Positions 27,307-35,872 of a stretch of DNA of 64,000 nt are shown one piece after another. Numbering within the stretch: the first letter of the stretch is position 1; every line of letters begins with the position of its first letter. This DNA is from an uncultured Halomonas sp. Lineage in GTDB: Bacteria; Pseudomonadota; Gammaproteobacteria; Pseudomonadales; Halomonadaceae. The notes under the pieces were generated by a model, which was not told the origin of the DNA, did no database searches, and saw only the letters and a program-made list of their open reading frames with translations. The stretch is taken from assembly GCF_946887195.1 (NCBI RefSeq), contig NZ_CAMPKE010000014.1, positions 1 to 64,000 of the forward strand, read 5' to 3'. A program made the position numbers and the translations under genes.

Positions 27307-27808
27307 ACTGAGCCTCTCGACGAGCGATTCGAATTTCGCGTCTCAATTGACGGATTTCTGCATTGCAAGTGCTAGGGATCGACCCATCGGCGGGTCGATC
27401 GGGTGTCGTACCGTGGGCGAAACGCTGGGTCGCCCTGGCTGTGTGGGCGGGATATGTATCATTGTGTGACGCAAGGGAGATACCCCGTACCTTCTCGTCG
27501 GCTCGTGAGAAGGGAGAGGCATGCTTGTGAAAAGCTGATAGTTAGGTATATGAAATAACGATAAAAAGTTTTCAGGTTGGGTTTAAAGCCATGGGATATG
27601 CCTTCGGCTATCGCTTTTTTCCTACAAGTGTTTGTCGTCAATTTCCTACACGTTTTTACGCGATTGACTACATGCGCTTGCCTCGAAAAATGGGGCGCTC
27701 GCCAATTCCCCGATCTAATGGGGCGATTCCGGCGCGATCGTCTGGTAGCTTAGCCCGATGATGAGAGAACGCGGCTCGGCAGCCGGCGCTTATCCTCGAG
27801 AGACTGAT
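27307..27808. promoter_or_regulatory. Divergent intergenic region between tssB and dgt
   Basis: About 500 bases separate the divergent tssB and dgt genes. On the tssB side, minus-strand bases 27386-27370 form a weak sigma-54-like element (GG, ten bases, GC, then A). It would start RNA about 53 bases before the tssB ATG, but only about half of the consensus positions match. It overlaps a perfect 9-base inverted repeat, GATCGACCC at 27377-27385 and GGGTCGATC at 27392-27400, with a six-base spacer. A second inverted repeat lies at 27490-27496 and 27507-27513 (CCTTCTC and GAGAAGG). The part from 27530 to 27700 is AT-rich. A 60-codon minus-strand frame here has no support. Confidence 0.4.
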
Positions 27809-29146
27809 ATGACACAGATGCACTGGGAGCTGTTGCTCGACCCCCACCGGCTCAACGACAAGCCGCGCGCCGCACGCGACGAGATCGGCCGCAGCCCGTT
27901 CCACAAGGATCATGATCGAATCGTCTTCGCCGGCTCGTTCCGGCGGCTGGGGCGCAAGACCCAGGTGCATCCGCTCACCGACAACGACCATATCCACACC
28001 CGACTGACGCATTCGCTGGAGGTCGGCTGCGTGGGTCGCAGCCTGGGGATGATCGTCGGCGAAGGCCTGCGCGAGCGGTTGCCGGCCTGGATCAGCCCGG
28101 CGGATCTGGGGGTGATCATCCAGGCGGCCTGCCTGGGTCACGATATCGGCAATCCGCCATTCGGCCATGCCGGCGAATACGCGATTCGCGATTGGTTCAA
28201 GCGCGCCGAGAGCGACGGCAGCGGCCTGCTCGATGGGCTATCCGATACCGAGCGTGAGGATCTGCTGACCTACGAGGGCAACGCCCAGGGTTTTCGTATC
28301 GTCACCCAGATCGAATACAACCAGTTCAAGGGCGGCATGCGCCTGACTGCGGCGACGCTGGGCACGCTGCTCAAGTACCCCTGGACGGTGGAGCACGGCG
28401 GCAGCGCCGGCAAGTTCGGCTGCTATCAATCGGAGAAGCACCTGCTCGCATCGGTGGCCGGGCACCTGGGGCTGCGCCCGCGTGGCGACGGGGTCTGGTG
28501 CCGCCACCCGCTGGCCTACCTGGTCGAAGCCGCCGACGATATCTGCTATGCATTGCTCGATCTCGAGGATGGCTTGGAAATGGGTATCCTGCGTTACGAC
28601 GAAGTGGCCGACGTGCTGATTCAGATTGCCGGTGGCGAGCCCGAGGAGTACTCACAGATGCAGCGCGAGGGCGTGTCGCAGCGCCGGCGCATCGCCGCGC
28701 TGCGCGGGGCGGCCATGGAGCGCGCGGTCAATGACGTTGGTGCAGTGTTCGTCCAGCATGAAGCCGAGTTGCTCAATGGTGCGTTGCAGGAGGATCTGCT
28801 CGAGTTGTGCCATCCCGATCTCGGTTGGGGGGTGAGCGCCGCCAAGCAGTTGGCCCGCGAGCGTATCTTCCAGAACGAGCGCAAGGCCAAACTGGAGATC
28901 GGTGCCTACACGACGCTGGGTATTCTGCTCGAGGCCTTTATCGGGGCTGCCCATGAGTTGCATTACCAGGGCCGTTCGACCTTCAAGCACCAGCGCGTTC
29001 TGGCCTTGATTGGCGAGAACACCCCGCGCCCATCGTGGACGCTCTACGACAGTTACCGGCGCATGCTCGATTTCATCGGTGGCATGACCGACCATTACGC
29101 GGTCGACCTGGCCCAGGAGATGGGCGGGCGGCTCAGGGCGGATTGA
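27809..29146 (+). CDS. dgt: Deoxyguanosinetriphosphate triphosphohydrolase family protein (dGTPase)
   Basis: A 445-residue HD-domain dNTPase that splits dNTPs into nucleoside and triphosphate. The metal-binding HD residues are visible in HTRLTHSLEVG and AACLGHDIGNPPFGHAGE. The frame opens at 27758, but the ATG at 27809 gives the family N terminus (MTQMHWELLLDPHRL) and follows GAGAG. Its TGA overlaps the ATG of the RNase T2 gene by one base (TGATG), so the two are probably co-translated. Confidence 0.9.
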   Translation: MTQMHWELLLDPHRLNDKPRAARDEIGRSPFHKDHDRIVFAGSFRRLGRKTQVHPLTDNDHIHTRLTHSLEVGCVGRSLGMIVGEGLRERLPAWISPADLGVIIQAACLGHDIGNPPFGHAGEYAIRDWFKRAESDGSGLLDGLSDTEREDLLTYEGNAQGFRIVTQIEYNQFKGGMRLTAATLGTLLKYPWTVEHGGSAGKFGCYQSEKHLLASVAGHLGLRPRGDGVWCRHPLAYLVEAADDICYALLDLEDGLEMGILRYDEVADVLIQIAGGEPEEYSQMQREGVSQRRRIAALRGAAMERAVNDVGAVFVQHEAELLNGALQEDLLELCHPDLGWGVSAAKQLARERIFQNERKAKLEIGAYTTLGILLEAFIGAAHELHYQGRSTFKHQRVLALIGENTPRPSWTLYDSYRRMLDFIGGMTDHYAVDLAQEMGGRLRAD

Positions 29147-29940
29147 TGCGCAAGACACATGCAATCACAGTGAGCGCCGGCTGGCTGCTCGTGGCCTGGC
29201 TGTTGGCGGCCCCGGCGTTCGCCTCGGCCAGCACCGTTGCCCAGGCCGAGCTCGATACCGGGCGTTTCGATCACTACACCCTGGCGCTGACCTGGCACGC
29301 GGGTTTTTGCGAGACACGCCGCGAGCCGCCCCGGGAGTGCCGCGATAATTCACTACGCGAAGGGGCGGAGGCGGGCTTCGTGCTGCATGGCTTGTGGCCC
29401 TCGCTGCCGGAGCGCTTCGCCGAGCGTGGTGTAACGCGCCAGCGTTGGCGCGCCGAGGGCTGTTTTCTCGATCGGCCGCGTGCCGACGGCAGCTTTTGCC
29501 GCGCCCATGCGCCCTTCGATTTTCCTGAATCCCTCGCTGATGACCTGGATAACGCGATGCCGGGGCGGGCGAGTTGCCTGGATCGCTACGAATACGCCAA
29601 GCACGCCGCCTGCCTGGCCCTGCCCGCCGAGGCGTATTTCACCACTGCCGTGGAATTGGTGGACGCGGTGAATGCCAGCGCTTTCGTCGATTTCTTGATG
29701 ATTCATCAGGGCGGCGAGGTGGGGCGCAATGCGCTGATCGAGGCCTTCGAGGCGGCCTTCGGCGATGGCACCGGGCGCGCGCTCAGCCTGAAATGCGGCG
29801 GGCGCGGCAACCGCGTGCTGACCGAGGTACGCATCGGCATCGATGCCGGGCAGCTAGAAAATTTTCCCGATGCGGACAGCCTGGTGGCACTGAGGCGTGG
29901 GCGCTGTGCTGCGCGCATACGCCTGATTGCCGAAGAATAG
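29146..29940 (+). CDS. Secreted ribonuclease T2 family protein (RNase I-like)
   Basis: A 264-residue protein with a signal peptide (MRKTHAITVS, hydrophobic core, cleavage near AFASA) and the two RNase T2 active-site blocks. The first is FVLHGLWPS with the catalytic His. The second is YEYAKHAAC, which keeps the Glu, Lys and second catalytic His of the HEWxKHGxC consensus but has Tyr in place of the leading His and Ala in place of the Gly. Many Cys residues fit a disulphide-stabilised periplasmic enzyme. It overlaps dgt by one base and converges with the NERD gene, whose stop codon is immediately adjacent. Confidence 0.85.
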   Translation: MRKTHAITVSAGWLLVAWLLAAPAFASASTVAQAELDTGRFDHYTLALTWHAGFCETRREPPRECRDNSLREGAEAGFVLHGLWPSLPERFAERGVTRQRWRAEGCFLDRPRADGSFCRAHAPFDFPESLADDLDNAMPGRASCLDRYEYAKHAACLALPAEAYFTTAVELVDAVNASAFVDFLMIHQGGEVGRNALIEAFEAAFGDGTGRALSLKCGGRGNRVLTEVRIGIDAGQLENFPDADSLVALRRGRCAARIRLIAEE

Positions 29941-30861
29941 CTATATCGAGGGGCGCTCGCGATGGCGATCGTCGAGCAGGGCCGCGCGCCGGGTCAGGGC
30001 ACGCGTGACCTGATCGTGTACGGCATCGTCGAACTCACCGAGGCGTGCCTCGAAAAGCAGCTTGGCCAGCCCTTCGCCGCTGACCACCAGCAGGTTGTCG
30101 GGCGATTGCTCCAGATCGATCTCCCAACCGGGCAGTACCAGCACGCCACGCACCGGCACGTCCACGCCACACTCGCGGCCCAGCCACTGGCGCACCCACA
30201 CGCTGGCCTGGCGTGTCTTGCGCAGTGGCTGGCGCTCGCTCCAGCCGGGGAAGCGCAGCCGCTGGCTCTCTACCGCCACCTGGCGCTGCGGATTGCCGCT
30301 GGCGTCCAGTGGGTGGGTGCGTGCCCGCGTCTCGATGACGAACACGCCATAGGGTGTCACCGCCACGTGATCGATGGTGAAGGTATCGCTGGGGATGTCA
30401 TGGAACACGAAATAGGGATGCGCCTCGGGATGGATCAATCGCTCGAGTTCCTGACCCACCGCCAGTTCGCAGGCCAACCCCAGCTTGAGGCGGGTGATAC
30501 GCTGAAAATCGCGCATCAGCAGAAAACAGAACAGCAGCACCAGGCCCGAACACAAAAGGCCATAGATCGCCCACTCCAGCCAGTTCTGATGCGGCGAAAA
30601 CAGCATGCGTCCCATGCCGTAAACCAATGGCGCCAGCACCACGATGGGCCCCAGTGCGCCATTCAGGAACAGACTGGAGAAGGCGCGGTCCAGGCGGTCG
30701 CGCAGTGCCTGGCCGGGTTCGCGCAGCGTATGGGCATCGAACGGTGAACGCACCCGGGCATCGTGCAAGTTGCGCAGCGCCAGTACGACACCCGCCGTGG
30801 CCCCAAGCGGTGCCAGGAAAATCAGCGGTAACAGGTACTCTAGCCAGGCCATCGCAGGCAT
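29941..30861 (-). CDS. Membrane protein with NERD (nuclease-related) domain
   Basis: A 306-residue protein. Three hydrophobic segments lie in the first half (around WLEYLLPLIFLAPLGATAGV, ALGPIVVLAPLVYGMG and WAIYGLLCSGLVLLFCFLL). A cytoplasmic NERD domain follows, with the nuclease-like core FTIDHVAVTPYGVFVIETRA and a downstream QLxxR-like helix region. NERD proteins are thought to have a restriction-endonuclease-like fold, but their role is unsettled. It converges with the RNase T2 gene and diverges from the sirtuin gene. Confidence 0.82.
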   Translation of the reverse strand: MPAMAWLEYLLPLIFLAPLGATAGVVLALRNLHDARVRSPFDAHTLREPGQALRDRLDRAFSSLFLNGALGPIVVLAPLVYGMGRMLFSPHQNWLEWAIYGLLCSGLVLLFCFLLMRDFQRITRLKLGLACELAVGQELERLIHPEAHPYFVFHDIPSDTFTIDHVAVTPYGVFVIETRARTHPLDASGNPQRQVAVESQRLRFPGWSERQPLRKTRQASVWVRQWLGRECGVDVPVRGVLVLPGWEIDLEQSPDNLLVVSGEGLAKLLFEARLGEFDDAVHDQVTRALTRRAALLDDRHRERPSI

Positions 30862-31007
30862 CGCCCCCGGTAGTTCACGAAAGGCTCATTCTAGCCAAGG
30901 GGGCAAGCGAGGGCCATGCATCCTTGGCCCAGTACGCGGCGCGACAGTAGGCCATGAAGGCGATGCTGGTTTACTCTGGGAACCGAGCACCCAACCGTGA
31001 TTCCAGC

Positions 31008-31898
31008 ATGCTGAACGACCCTCGAGACAGAACGATCGATCAAGCCGTGGGCGAACCGGCCGCGCCGCCAGCGAGTGCCGATTTGGCGGCGCTTCGCGAT
31101 TTCGTGCGGCGCCATCCCAAGCTTGTGGTACTGACCGGCGCCGGTGTCAGCACCGATTGCGGCATACCCGATTATCGCGATACCCGGGGTGCCTGGAAGC
31201 GCCCACCGCCAGTGCAGCATCAGCACTTCATGGCTAGCCTGGCGACGCGCCAGCGCTACTGGGCGCGCAGCCTGATCGGTTTTCGCGCCATCGAGAGCGC
31301 ACGACCGGGCCCGGCGCACCGCGCTCTGGCGCGTCTCGAGGCACTCGGCCATGTCTCGGCGCTGATCACGCAAAACGTCGATGGGCTGCATCAGCGTGCC
31401 GGCTCGAAGCGGGTGATCGACCTGCACGGTCGTGCCGAGATGGTGCGCTGCATGGGTTGCGATGCGCTGCGCATGCGTCACGATTTGCACGCCGAATTGG
31501 CGCGCTGCAATCCCGAATGGCAGGGCATCGATGCCGCCGTTGGCCCGGATGGCGACGCCGATCTCGATGGCCTGGATTTTTCCCGCTTTCGGGTCAATGA
31601 TTGCGCGCGCTGCGGCAACGGCATTCTCAAGCCCGATGTGGTGTTCTTCGGCGACAACGTGCCGCGGGCGCGAGTCGCGGCGGCCTTCGCTGCGCTGCAA
31701 GAGGCCGATGCCTTGCTGGTGGTCGGGTCGTCGCTGATGGTCTATTCCGGCTTTCGCTTCGCGCGTCAGGCCGCACGCGACGCCAAGCCGATCGCCTGTT
31801 TGAATCGCGGGCTGACCCGCGCCGACGATCTTTATACCGTTAAGCTGGAAGCGCCGATTGGAGCGACCCTGGAGGCGCTGGTGGCATCGATCCGATAG
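31008..31898 (+). CDS. NAD-dependent protein deacylase (sirtuin)
   Basis: A sirtuin of about 296 residues that uses NAD to remove acyl groups from lysine. It has the NAD-binding loop VVLTGAGVSTDCGIPDYRD, the catalytic segment TQNVDGLHQRAG with its following His, and zinc-binding pairs CMGC and CARC. A long insertion between the zinc pairs (PEWQGIDAAVGPDGDAD) is typical of class II-like bacterial sirtuins. The start is uncertain. An in-frame ATG at 30954 would add 18 residues, and neither start has a convincing ribosome-binding site. Confidence 0.88.
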   Translation: MLNDPRDRTIDQAVGEPAAPPASADLAALRDFVRRHPKLVVLTGAGVSTDCGIPDYRDTRGAWKRPPPVQHQHFMASLATRQRYWARSLIGFRAIESARPGPAHRALARLEALGHVSALITQNVDGLHQRAGSKRVIDLHGRAEMVRCMGCDALRMRHDLHAELARCNPEWQGIDAAVGPDGDADLDGLDFSRFRVNDCARCGNGILKPDVVFFGDNVPRARVAAAFAALQEADALLVVGSSLMVYSGFRFARQAARDAKPIACLNRGLTRADDLYTVKLEAPIGATLEALVASIR

Positions 31899-31910
31899 GG
31901 GATTGGCTGA

Positions 31911-32285
31911 TCAGCCGCCGGCGAGCTTCACCATAAAGCCGCGGGCTTGCAGTTCGCTCTTGAGCACGTCGCGGTGATCGCCCTGGATTTCGATGACACC
32001 CTCCTTGAGCGCGCCGCCGGTACCACAGCGTTTCTTGAGTTCCTTTGCCAGCGTCTTGAGTTCGGTCGTGGCCAGCGGTACACCGCTAACGGTCGTCACG
32101 CCCTTGCCTTTGCGGCCGCTGGTCTCGCGGCGGATGCGCACGACGCCATCCAGCGCGGCCAAGCGTTCGGCCTCGGCGCGATCGGCGCATTCGCAATCGT
32201 TCATTGGGCGGCGGCAAGCGGGGCAGGTTTCACCATGCTCGGTGGAGTAGACGAGGCCGCGAAGCTGGTCCTGGAGGGACGCCAT
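31911..32285 (-). CDS. yciH: SUI1/eIF1-like translation factor YciH
   Basis: A 124-residue bacterial SUI1 protein. The N-terminal Cys motif CPACRRPMNDCEC could bind a metal. The SUI1 core follows (VVRIRRETSGRKGKGVTTVS, LKTLAKELKKRCGTGGALK, IEIQGDHRDVL). YciH has been linked to start-codon discrimination during initiation. It converges with the sirtuin gene. Confidence 0.93.
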   Translation of the reverse strand: MASLQDQLRGLVYSTEHGETCPACRRPMNDCECADRAEAERLAALDGVVRIRRETSGRKGKGVTTVSGVPLATTELKTLAKELKKRCGTGGALKEGVIEIQGDHRDVLKSELQARGFMVKLAGG

Positions 32286-32338
32286 ACCGGGGTTCCTGTC
32301 GGCAACGGATGGAGCGTCGATGATAACGCTGCGCGGTG

Positions 32339-33013
32339 CTACCTGGCGATGGCTTCGAGCTGGCTCAACTGGGCGACGATACCCGGCAACTGGCCCATGT
32401 CGGTCATGCAGATGGCGCCACTGGGCGTGGTTTCGGCGTCCGGGAAACGGTTGATGTGCACGACGCGCATGCCGGCCCTGAGGCCCGCAGCGACGCCGAC
32501 GGCAGCATCGTCGATGACCACGCAGTGCTCGGGGTCGAAGCCCATGGTCCGTGCCGCATGCAGAAACAGCAGCGGATCGGGCTTCCAGGAGTTCAGGGTG
32601 TAGCCACTGAACAGGCGATCGGCGAAGAAGGGGCGCAGGCCGGTGCTATCCAGCGCGGTACGAATCTTGTGCTCGGGGCCGTTTGAGGCGACGCAGCGTG
32701 GATAGGCACCGAGTGTTTCCAGCATGCCCCGCACGTTGGGAATCGGCTGCAGTTCGCGCACCATGCGCTCGGCTAGAGTGCTGCGCATTTCGATCTCGGC
32801 AGCGTCGCGTACCGCGTCGGACAACGCACCGTGGCGGCGTTCGAGTTCGGCGACGATATTCATGAAGCGCACGCCACGAAACTCTTCCATGTACTCACGC
32901 GCTGAGAAGGGCAAGCCGGCGCGAGTCAGGGTGTCGGCCATGACCTCGGCCAGCAGAGGTTCGCTATCTACCAATGTGCCATCACAATCGAAAAGCAGAC
33001 AGAGCTGCGACAT
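32339..33013 (-). CDS. HAD-superfamily phosphatase (sugar-phosphatase-like, YieH/beta-PGM type)
   Basis: A 224-residue HAD hydrolase with the nucleophile motif CLLFDCDGTLVDSE, motif II ASNGPEHK, motif III Lys within NSWKPDPLLF and the acidic motif IV CVVIDDAAVGVAAG. A four-helix cap follows motif I, as in the beta-phosphoglucomutase and sugar-phosphatase group. The ATG at 33013 is chosen over an upstream start at 33034 because GAAAGAGA precedes it at the right distance. The substrate cannot be read from sequence. Confidence 0.85.
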   Translation of the reverse strand: MSQLCLLFDCDGTLVDSEPLLAEVMADTLTRAGLPFSAREYMEEFRGVRFMNIVAELERRHGALSDAVRDAAEIEMRSTLAERMVRELQPIPNVRGMLETLGAYPRCVASNGPEHKIRTALDSTGLRPFFADRLFSGYTLNSWKPDPLLFLHAARTMGFDPEHCVVIDDAAVGVAAGLRAGMRVVHINRFPDAETTPSGAICMTDMGQLPGIVAQLSQLEAIAR

Positions 33014-33109
33014 GATGAAATCTCTTTCGGCCAATCGGGACTTGCGGCGCTATTGTTACAGTTATCGGCAAAAGGAGCCCAGCATTGAGCGTGAATTTAC
33101 TTACTTTTT

Positions 33110-33131
33110 GAACACTGTTTCCGAACACTGT
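33110..33131. repeat. 9-bp direct repeat upstream of the HAD phosphatase gene
   Basis: GAACACTGT occurs at 33110-33118 and again at 33123-33131, 13 bases apart start to start, between the HAD gene start and the DUF378 terminator. Spacing near one helical turn could suit a regulator binding one face, but nothing ties it to a known factor. Confidence 0.35.
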
Positions 33132-33170
33132 AGCGCAACTCGCCGAGTTTGTCCGTTTCGATGCGATACG

Positions 33171-33197
33171 AAAACAGGGCCGCGCTTGGCGCGGCCC
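33171..33197 (-). terminator. Intrinsic terminator of the DUF378 gene
   Basis: A perfect 9-base stem (GGGCCGCGC at 33177-33185, GCGCGGCCC at 33189-33197) with a three-base loop is followed on the minus strand by TGTTTT. It lies 27 bases after the DUF378 stop codon. Confidence 0.8.
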
Positions 33198-33223
33198 AGT
33201 CTGAATCCGGCCTCCGTGCGGCC

Positions 33224-33442
33224 TCAGGTGGTGACTTTCCTGTGATCGCTGCCAACCTTGGAAATGAGCGTTAACGCATACAGCGCGCATATCCCCACGA
33301 TGACGTAGACGATACGTGCCAGGATCGCCCCTTCGCCGCCGAATATCTGGGCGACCAGATCGAACTGGAAGAGTCCGACCAGAAGCCAGTTCAGCCCACC
33401 AATGATGAGTATTATCAATGCAATCGCATTTAAACTTTTCAT
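33224..33442 (-). CDS. Small DUF378 inner-membrane protein
   Basis: A 72-residue protein with two hydrophobic helices (LNAIALIILIIGGLNWLLVG and ILARIVYVIVGICALYALTL) and a short basic tail. The GGLNWLLVG motif marks the DUF378 family, which is common in bacteria and of unknown function. It is a single-gene unit with its own terminator. Confidence 0.88.
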   Translation of the reverse strand: MKSLNAIALIILIIGGLNWLLVGLFQFDLVAQIFGGEGAILARIVYVIVGICALYALTLISKVGSDHRKVTT

Positions 33443-33652
33443 AGCGCTAATCCTTTAGTCGACTTGGGTTTGCCTTCCGCTACCTGGCTCCTCTGGGAGT
33501 GTCGGTGCCAGGCACTTCCACCTTTAGTTCAAGGGCGGCCGTTATACAAGGGGTGTCTTGGCTGAAGAGCTTTTGTGTAAGTAATAAGGTGTATATACCC
33601 GTTTGCATCGAGACGCTGGCGGGTGAGCCGAGGGAGCCGCTGCCGCTGCGAA

Positions 33653-34636
33653 TCAGCATCGGCGCTCCCAGACGGCATCGTTGACCAGGCTGATCGGTCG
33701 CTCGCCATTCAAGGCAAGCATGATGTTATCCACCGCGCGCTGGGCCATGGCGATACGGGTTTCGTGAGTTGCCGAGCCGATATGCGGTAACGCCGTGACA
33801 TTGGGCAGGCGCAGTAGTGGCGAGTCGGCGGGTAGCGGCTCCCGCTCGAAGACATCGAGCCCGGCACCGCGTATCCGGCCTTTTTCCAGCGCTTCGATCA
33901 ACGCCGCCTCATCGACCACCTTGCCGCGCGAAATGTTGATGAAGATGGCGTCACGTTTCATCCGCGCGAACTGCGCGGCACCGAACAGATGGTGGGTCTC
34001 GGCGGTCAAGGGCACCGTCACGCAGACGAAATCGGCCTGGCCGAGCAGTTCCTCCAAATCACAACGGCGCGCACCGAGTTCGGCTTCCAGCGCCGGCTTG
34101 GGCGAGGCGTTGGAATACAGCACCTGCATGCCGAAGCCCAGCGCGCCACGGCGTGCCACGGCGGCACCGATACGCCCGAGGCCGACCATGCCGAGGGTCT
34201 TGCCATGCACATCGCTGCCGTAATGGGTCTCGCCGATGCTTTCCCGCCAGTCGCCGCGCTTGACGAAATCGGCCAGTTCCAGCACCCGGCGGGCGGTTAC
34301 CATGATCAGTGTAAAGCCGGTGTCGGCGGTGGTTTCGGTAAGCACATCCGGCGTGTTGCACAGCAGAATGTCGCGGCGGGTCAACTCGTCGACGGGGTAG
34401 TTGTCGTAGCCCACCGAGATAGTGGCGATGGCCTCTAGGTGCGGCGCTTCGTCGAGTAACTCGGGAGTGATCTTCACGCTGGTGCCGATCAGCCCATGGG
34501 CCTCGGCCAGCGCCGCGCGGAAATCGGGATCGTCGGCCGAGCTGAGCGAGGGAAAATAATCGACGTGAAACTGCTCACGTAACTGGGCGAGCTGCGCTTC
34601 GTTCAGGCGACGAAAGGCGACGATACGCTTAGGCAT
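33653..34636 (-). CDS. kguD: 2-keto-6-phosphogluconate reductase or GhrB-type 2-ketoacid reductase (KguD-like)
   Basis: A 327-residue D-isomer-specific 2-hydroxyacid dehydrogenase. It has the NAD(P)-binding motif GMVGLGRIGAAVARR, the ISVGYDNYPVDELTRR segment shared with GhrB/TkrA, and the catalytic Arg, Glu and His in NISRGKVVDE, LDVFEREPLP and LPHIGSATHETR. Alone it could be a glyoxylate/hydroxypyruvate/2-ketogluconate reductase. It lies 22 bases after a KguK-like kinase, and in Pseudomonas the matching pair phosphorylates 2-ketogluconate and reduces 2-keto-6-phosphogluconate to 6-phosphogluconate, so KguD is the better reading. GAGGAT precedes the ATG. Confidence 0.8.
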   Translation of the reverse strand: MPKRIVAFRRLNEAQLAQLREQFHVDYFPSLSSADDPDFRAALAEAHGLIGTSVKITPELLDEAPHLEAIATISVGYDNYPVDELTRRDILLCNTPDVLTETTADTGFTLIMVTARRVLELADFVKRGDWRESIGETHYGSDVHGKTLGMVGLGRIGAAVARRGALGFGMQVLYSNASPKPALEAELGARRCDLEELLGQADFVCVTVPLTAETHHLFGAAQFARMKRDAIFINISRGKVVDEAALIEALEKGRIRGAGLDVFEREPLPADSPLLRLPNVTALPHIGSATHETRIAMAQRAVDNIMLALNGERPISLVNDAVWERRC

Positions 34637-34658
34637 GCGAATATCCTCGTGGTTGGGC

Positions 34659-35624
34659 TCAGTTCAGCGCCGGCAGGTTGGCTTCGAGTTCGTTCAGACG
34701 TTCGCGGCTGGGCAAGCCCTCCATGTCGCCGAGCACTTGCACCGCCTGGGCGCCGATCAGATTGCCTCGGCGTACCGCGGCGCGCGGCGCCAAGCCATCG
34801 AGCAGCGCACTGACGACGCCGACCGCGAAAGCGTCGCCAGCACCGACGGTATCGACCACTTCGCTGACCTTGAAGCCCTCCACGGTGAAGCTCTCGGTTC
34901 GGTCGCGATAATAACTCCCCTCGGGACCGAGCTTGATGATCACCGCCTTGGCGCCCTGATCGAGATAGAAACCGGCGATGTCATGGGCCGTTTCCAGGCC
35001 GGTCAGGCGCTGCCCTTCGGCAAGTCCCGGCAGCACCCAGTCGGCCTTGGCGGCTAGCGCATTGATGGTCTCGCACATCACCCGCTCGCTCTCCCACAGG
35101 CTGGGGCGCAGATTGGTATCGAAGGAGATGCTGGCCCCGGCGCTTGCCGCGCGCTCGAGCATATGCAATGACAGCTCACGCGCGCTGGCGGAGAGTGCCG
35201 GCGGAATGCCGGTGGCGTGCAGGTGGCGCACGACGCTGAAATCGACCCCGGCGGCATCGGCCGTGGCCAGGTAACTGGCAGCGCTGCCGCGTCGCACGTA
35301 CTCCACGTGCGGGTCCTCGCCGCGTTCGGCGCGGGCCTTGAATACCAGTCCGGTGGCATGCTCGGGATCGCGCTGCAAATGGCGGCAATCGATGCCCTCG
35401 GCTTCCAGCGTGCGTTGGATATAGCGGCCGAAGCTATCGGCGCCGACCCGGCTCAGCCAGCCGACATGAAAACCCAGCCGTGCCAGACCGATGGCAACAT
35501 TGGTATCGGCACCGGCGATGCGGCGCTCGAAGCGCTCGACCTCGGCCAGATCGCCAGTCGTTGCGGCGACGAACAAGGTCATGGCTTCGCCGAAAGCGAG
35601 AATCTCGGGGGCGGGGCGTGGCAT
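34659..35624 (-). CDS. kguK: PfkB-family sugar kinase, probable 2-ketogluconate kinase (KguK-like)
   Basis: A 321-residue ribokinase-family enzyme. It has the N-terminal LAFGEAMTLFVA, substrate signature RIAGADTNVAIGLARLG, ATP signature DTVGAGDAFAVGVVSALLDG with the catalytic Asp, and NLRPSLWE. It resembles both 2-keto-3-deoxygluconate kinases (KdgK) and KguK. The neighbouring 2-ketoacid reductase, and a gluconate 2-dehydrogenase operon 25 kb away, favour 2-ketogluconate. AGGAG lies five bases before the ATG. No kguE or kguT gene is adjacent. Confidence 0.75.
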   Translation of the reverse strand: MPRPAPEILAFGEAMTLFVAATTGDLAEVERFERRIAGADTNVAIGLARLGFHVGWLSRVGADSFGRYIQRTLEAEGIDCRHLQRDPEHATGLVFKARAERGEDPHVEYVRRGSAASYLATADAAGVDFSVVRHLHATGIPPALSASARELSLHMLERAASAGASISFDTNLRPSLWESERVMCETINALAAKADWVLPGLAEGQRLTGLETAHDIAGFYLDQGAKAVIIKLGPEGSYYRDRTESFTVEGFKVSEVVDTVGAGDAFAVGVVSALLDGLAPRAAVRRGNLIGAQAVQVLGDMEGLPSRERLNELEANLPALN

Positions 35625-35664
35625 GCGGGCTCCTGTTGGCGGTTACTGAGTGAATGAGCGCAGG

Positions 35665-35690
35665 GTCGAGCCACTACATGCAGGCTCGAC
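35665..35690. promoter_or_regulatory. Inverted repeat upstream of kguK, candidate operator
   Basis: GTCGAGCC at 35665-35672 and GGCTCGAC at 35683-35690 form a perfect 8-base inverted repeat with a 10-base spacer, about 40 bases before the kguK ATG. No T-tract follows on either strand, so it is more like an operator than a terminator. The adjacent DNA to 35770 is AT-rich and may hold the promoter. Confidence 0.4.
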
Positions 35691-35840
35691 ATAGGAAGTA
35701 GTAAAAATACTCAATCCGCGCTCGAAATGCAGATATAAATCGAAAAATTGTTGTAAAAGTACTGGTAGCGTAACGCATGTTCATCGGAGTGGCTTGACCG
35801 CAGCTATCGGACTGGCTGGTTCAGTCAATGAGGAGTAACC

Positions 35841-35857
35841 TTAGCTAGGTTAGCTAA
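35841..35857. promoter_or_regulatory. Candidate VapB autoregulation operator
   Basis: TTAGCTA, three bases (GGT), then TAGCTAA is a perfect 7-base inverted repeat. It ends 15 bases before the antitoxin ATG. Phd/VapB antitoxins usually repress their own operon by binding such palindromes at the promoter, so this is the natural operator candidate. Confidence 0.5.
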
Positions 35858-35872
35858 TACGAGTGCTGCGTG

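Noticed and set aside
27459..27641. 60-codon minus-strand frame between tssB and dgt
   Set aside because: No ribosome-binding site or family match. The AT-rich sequence fits a promoter region better.
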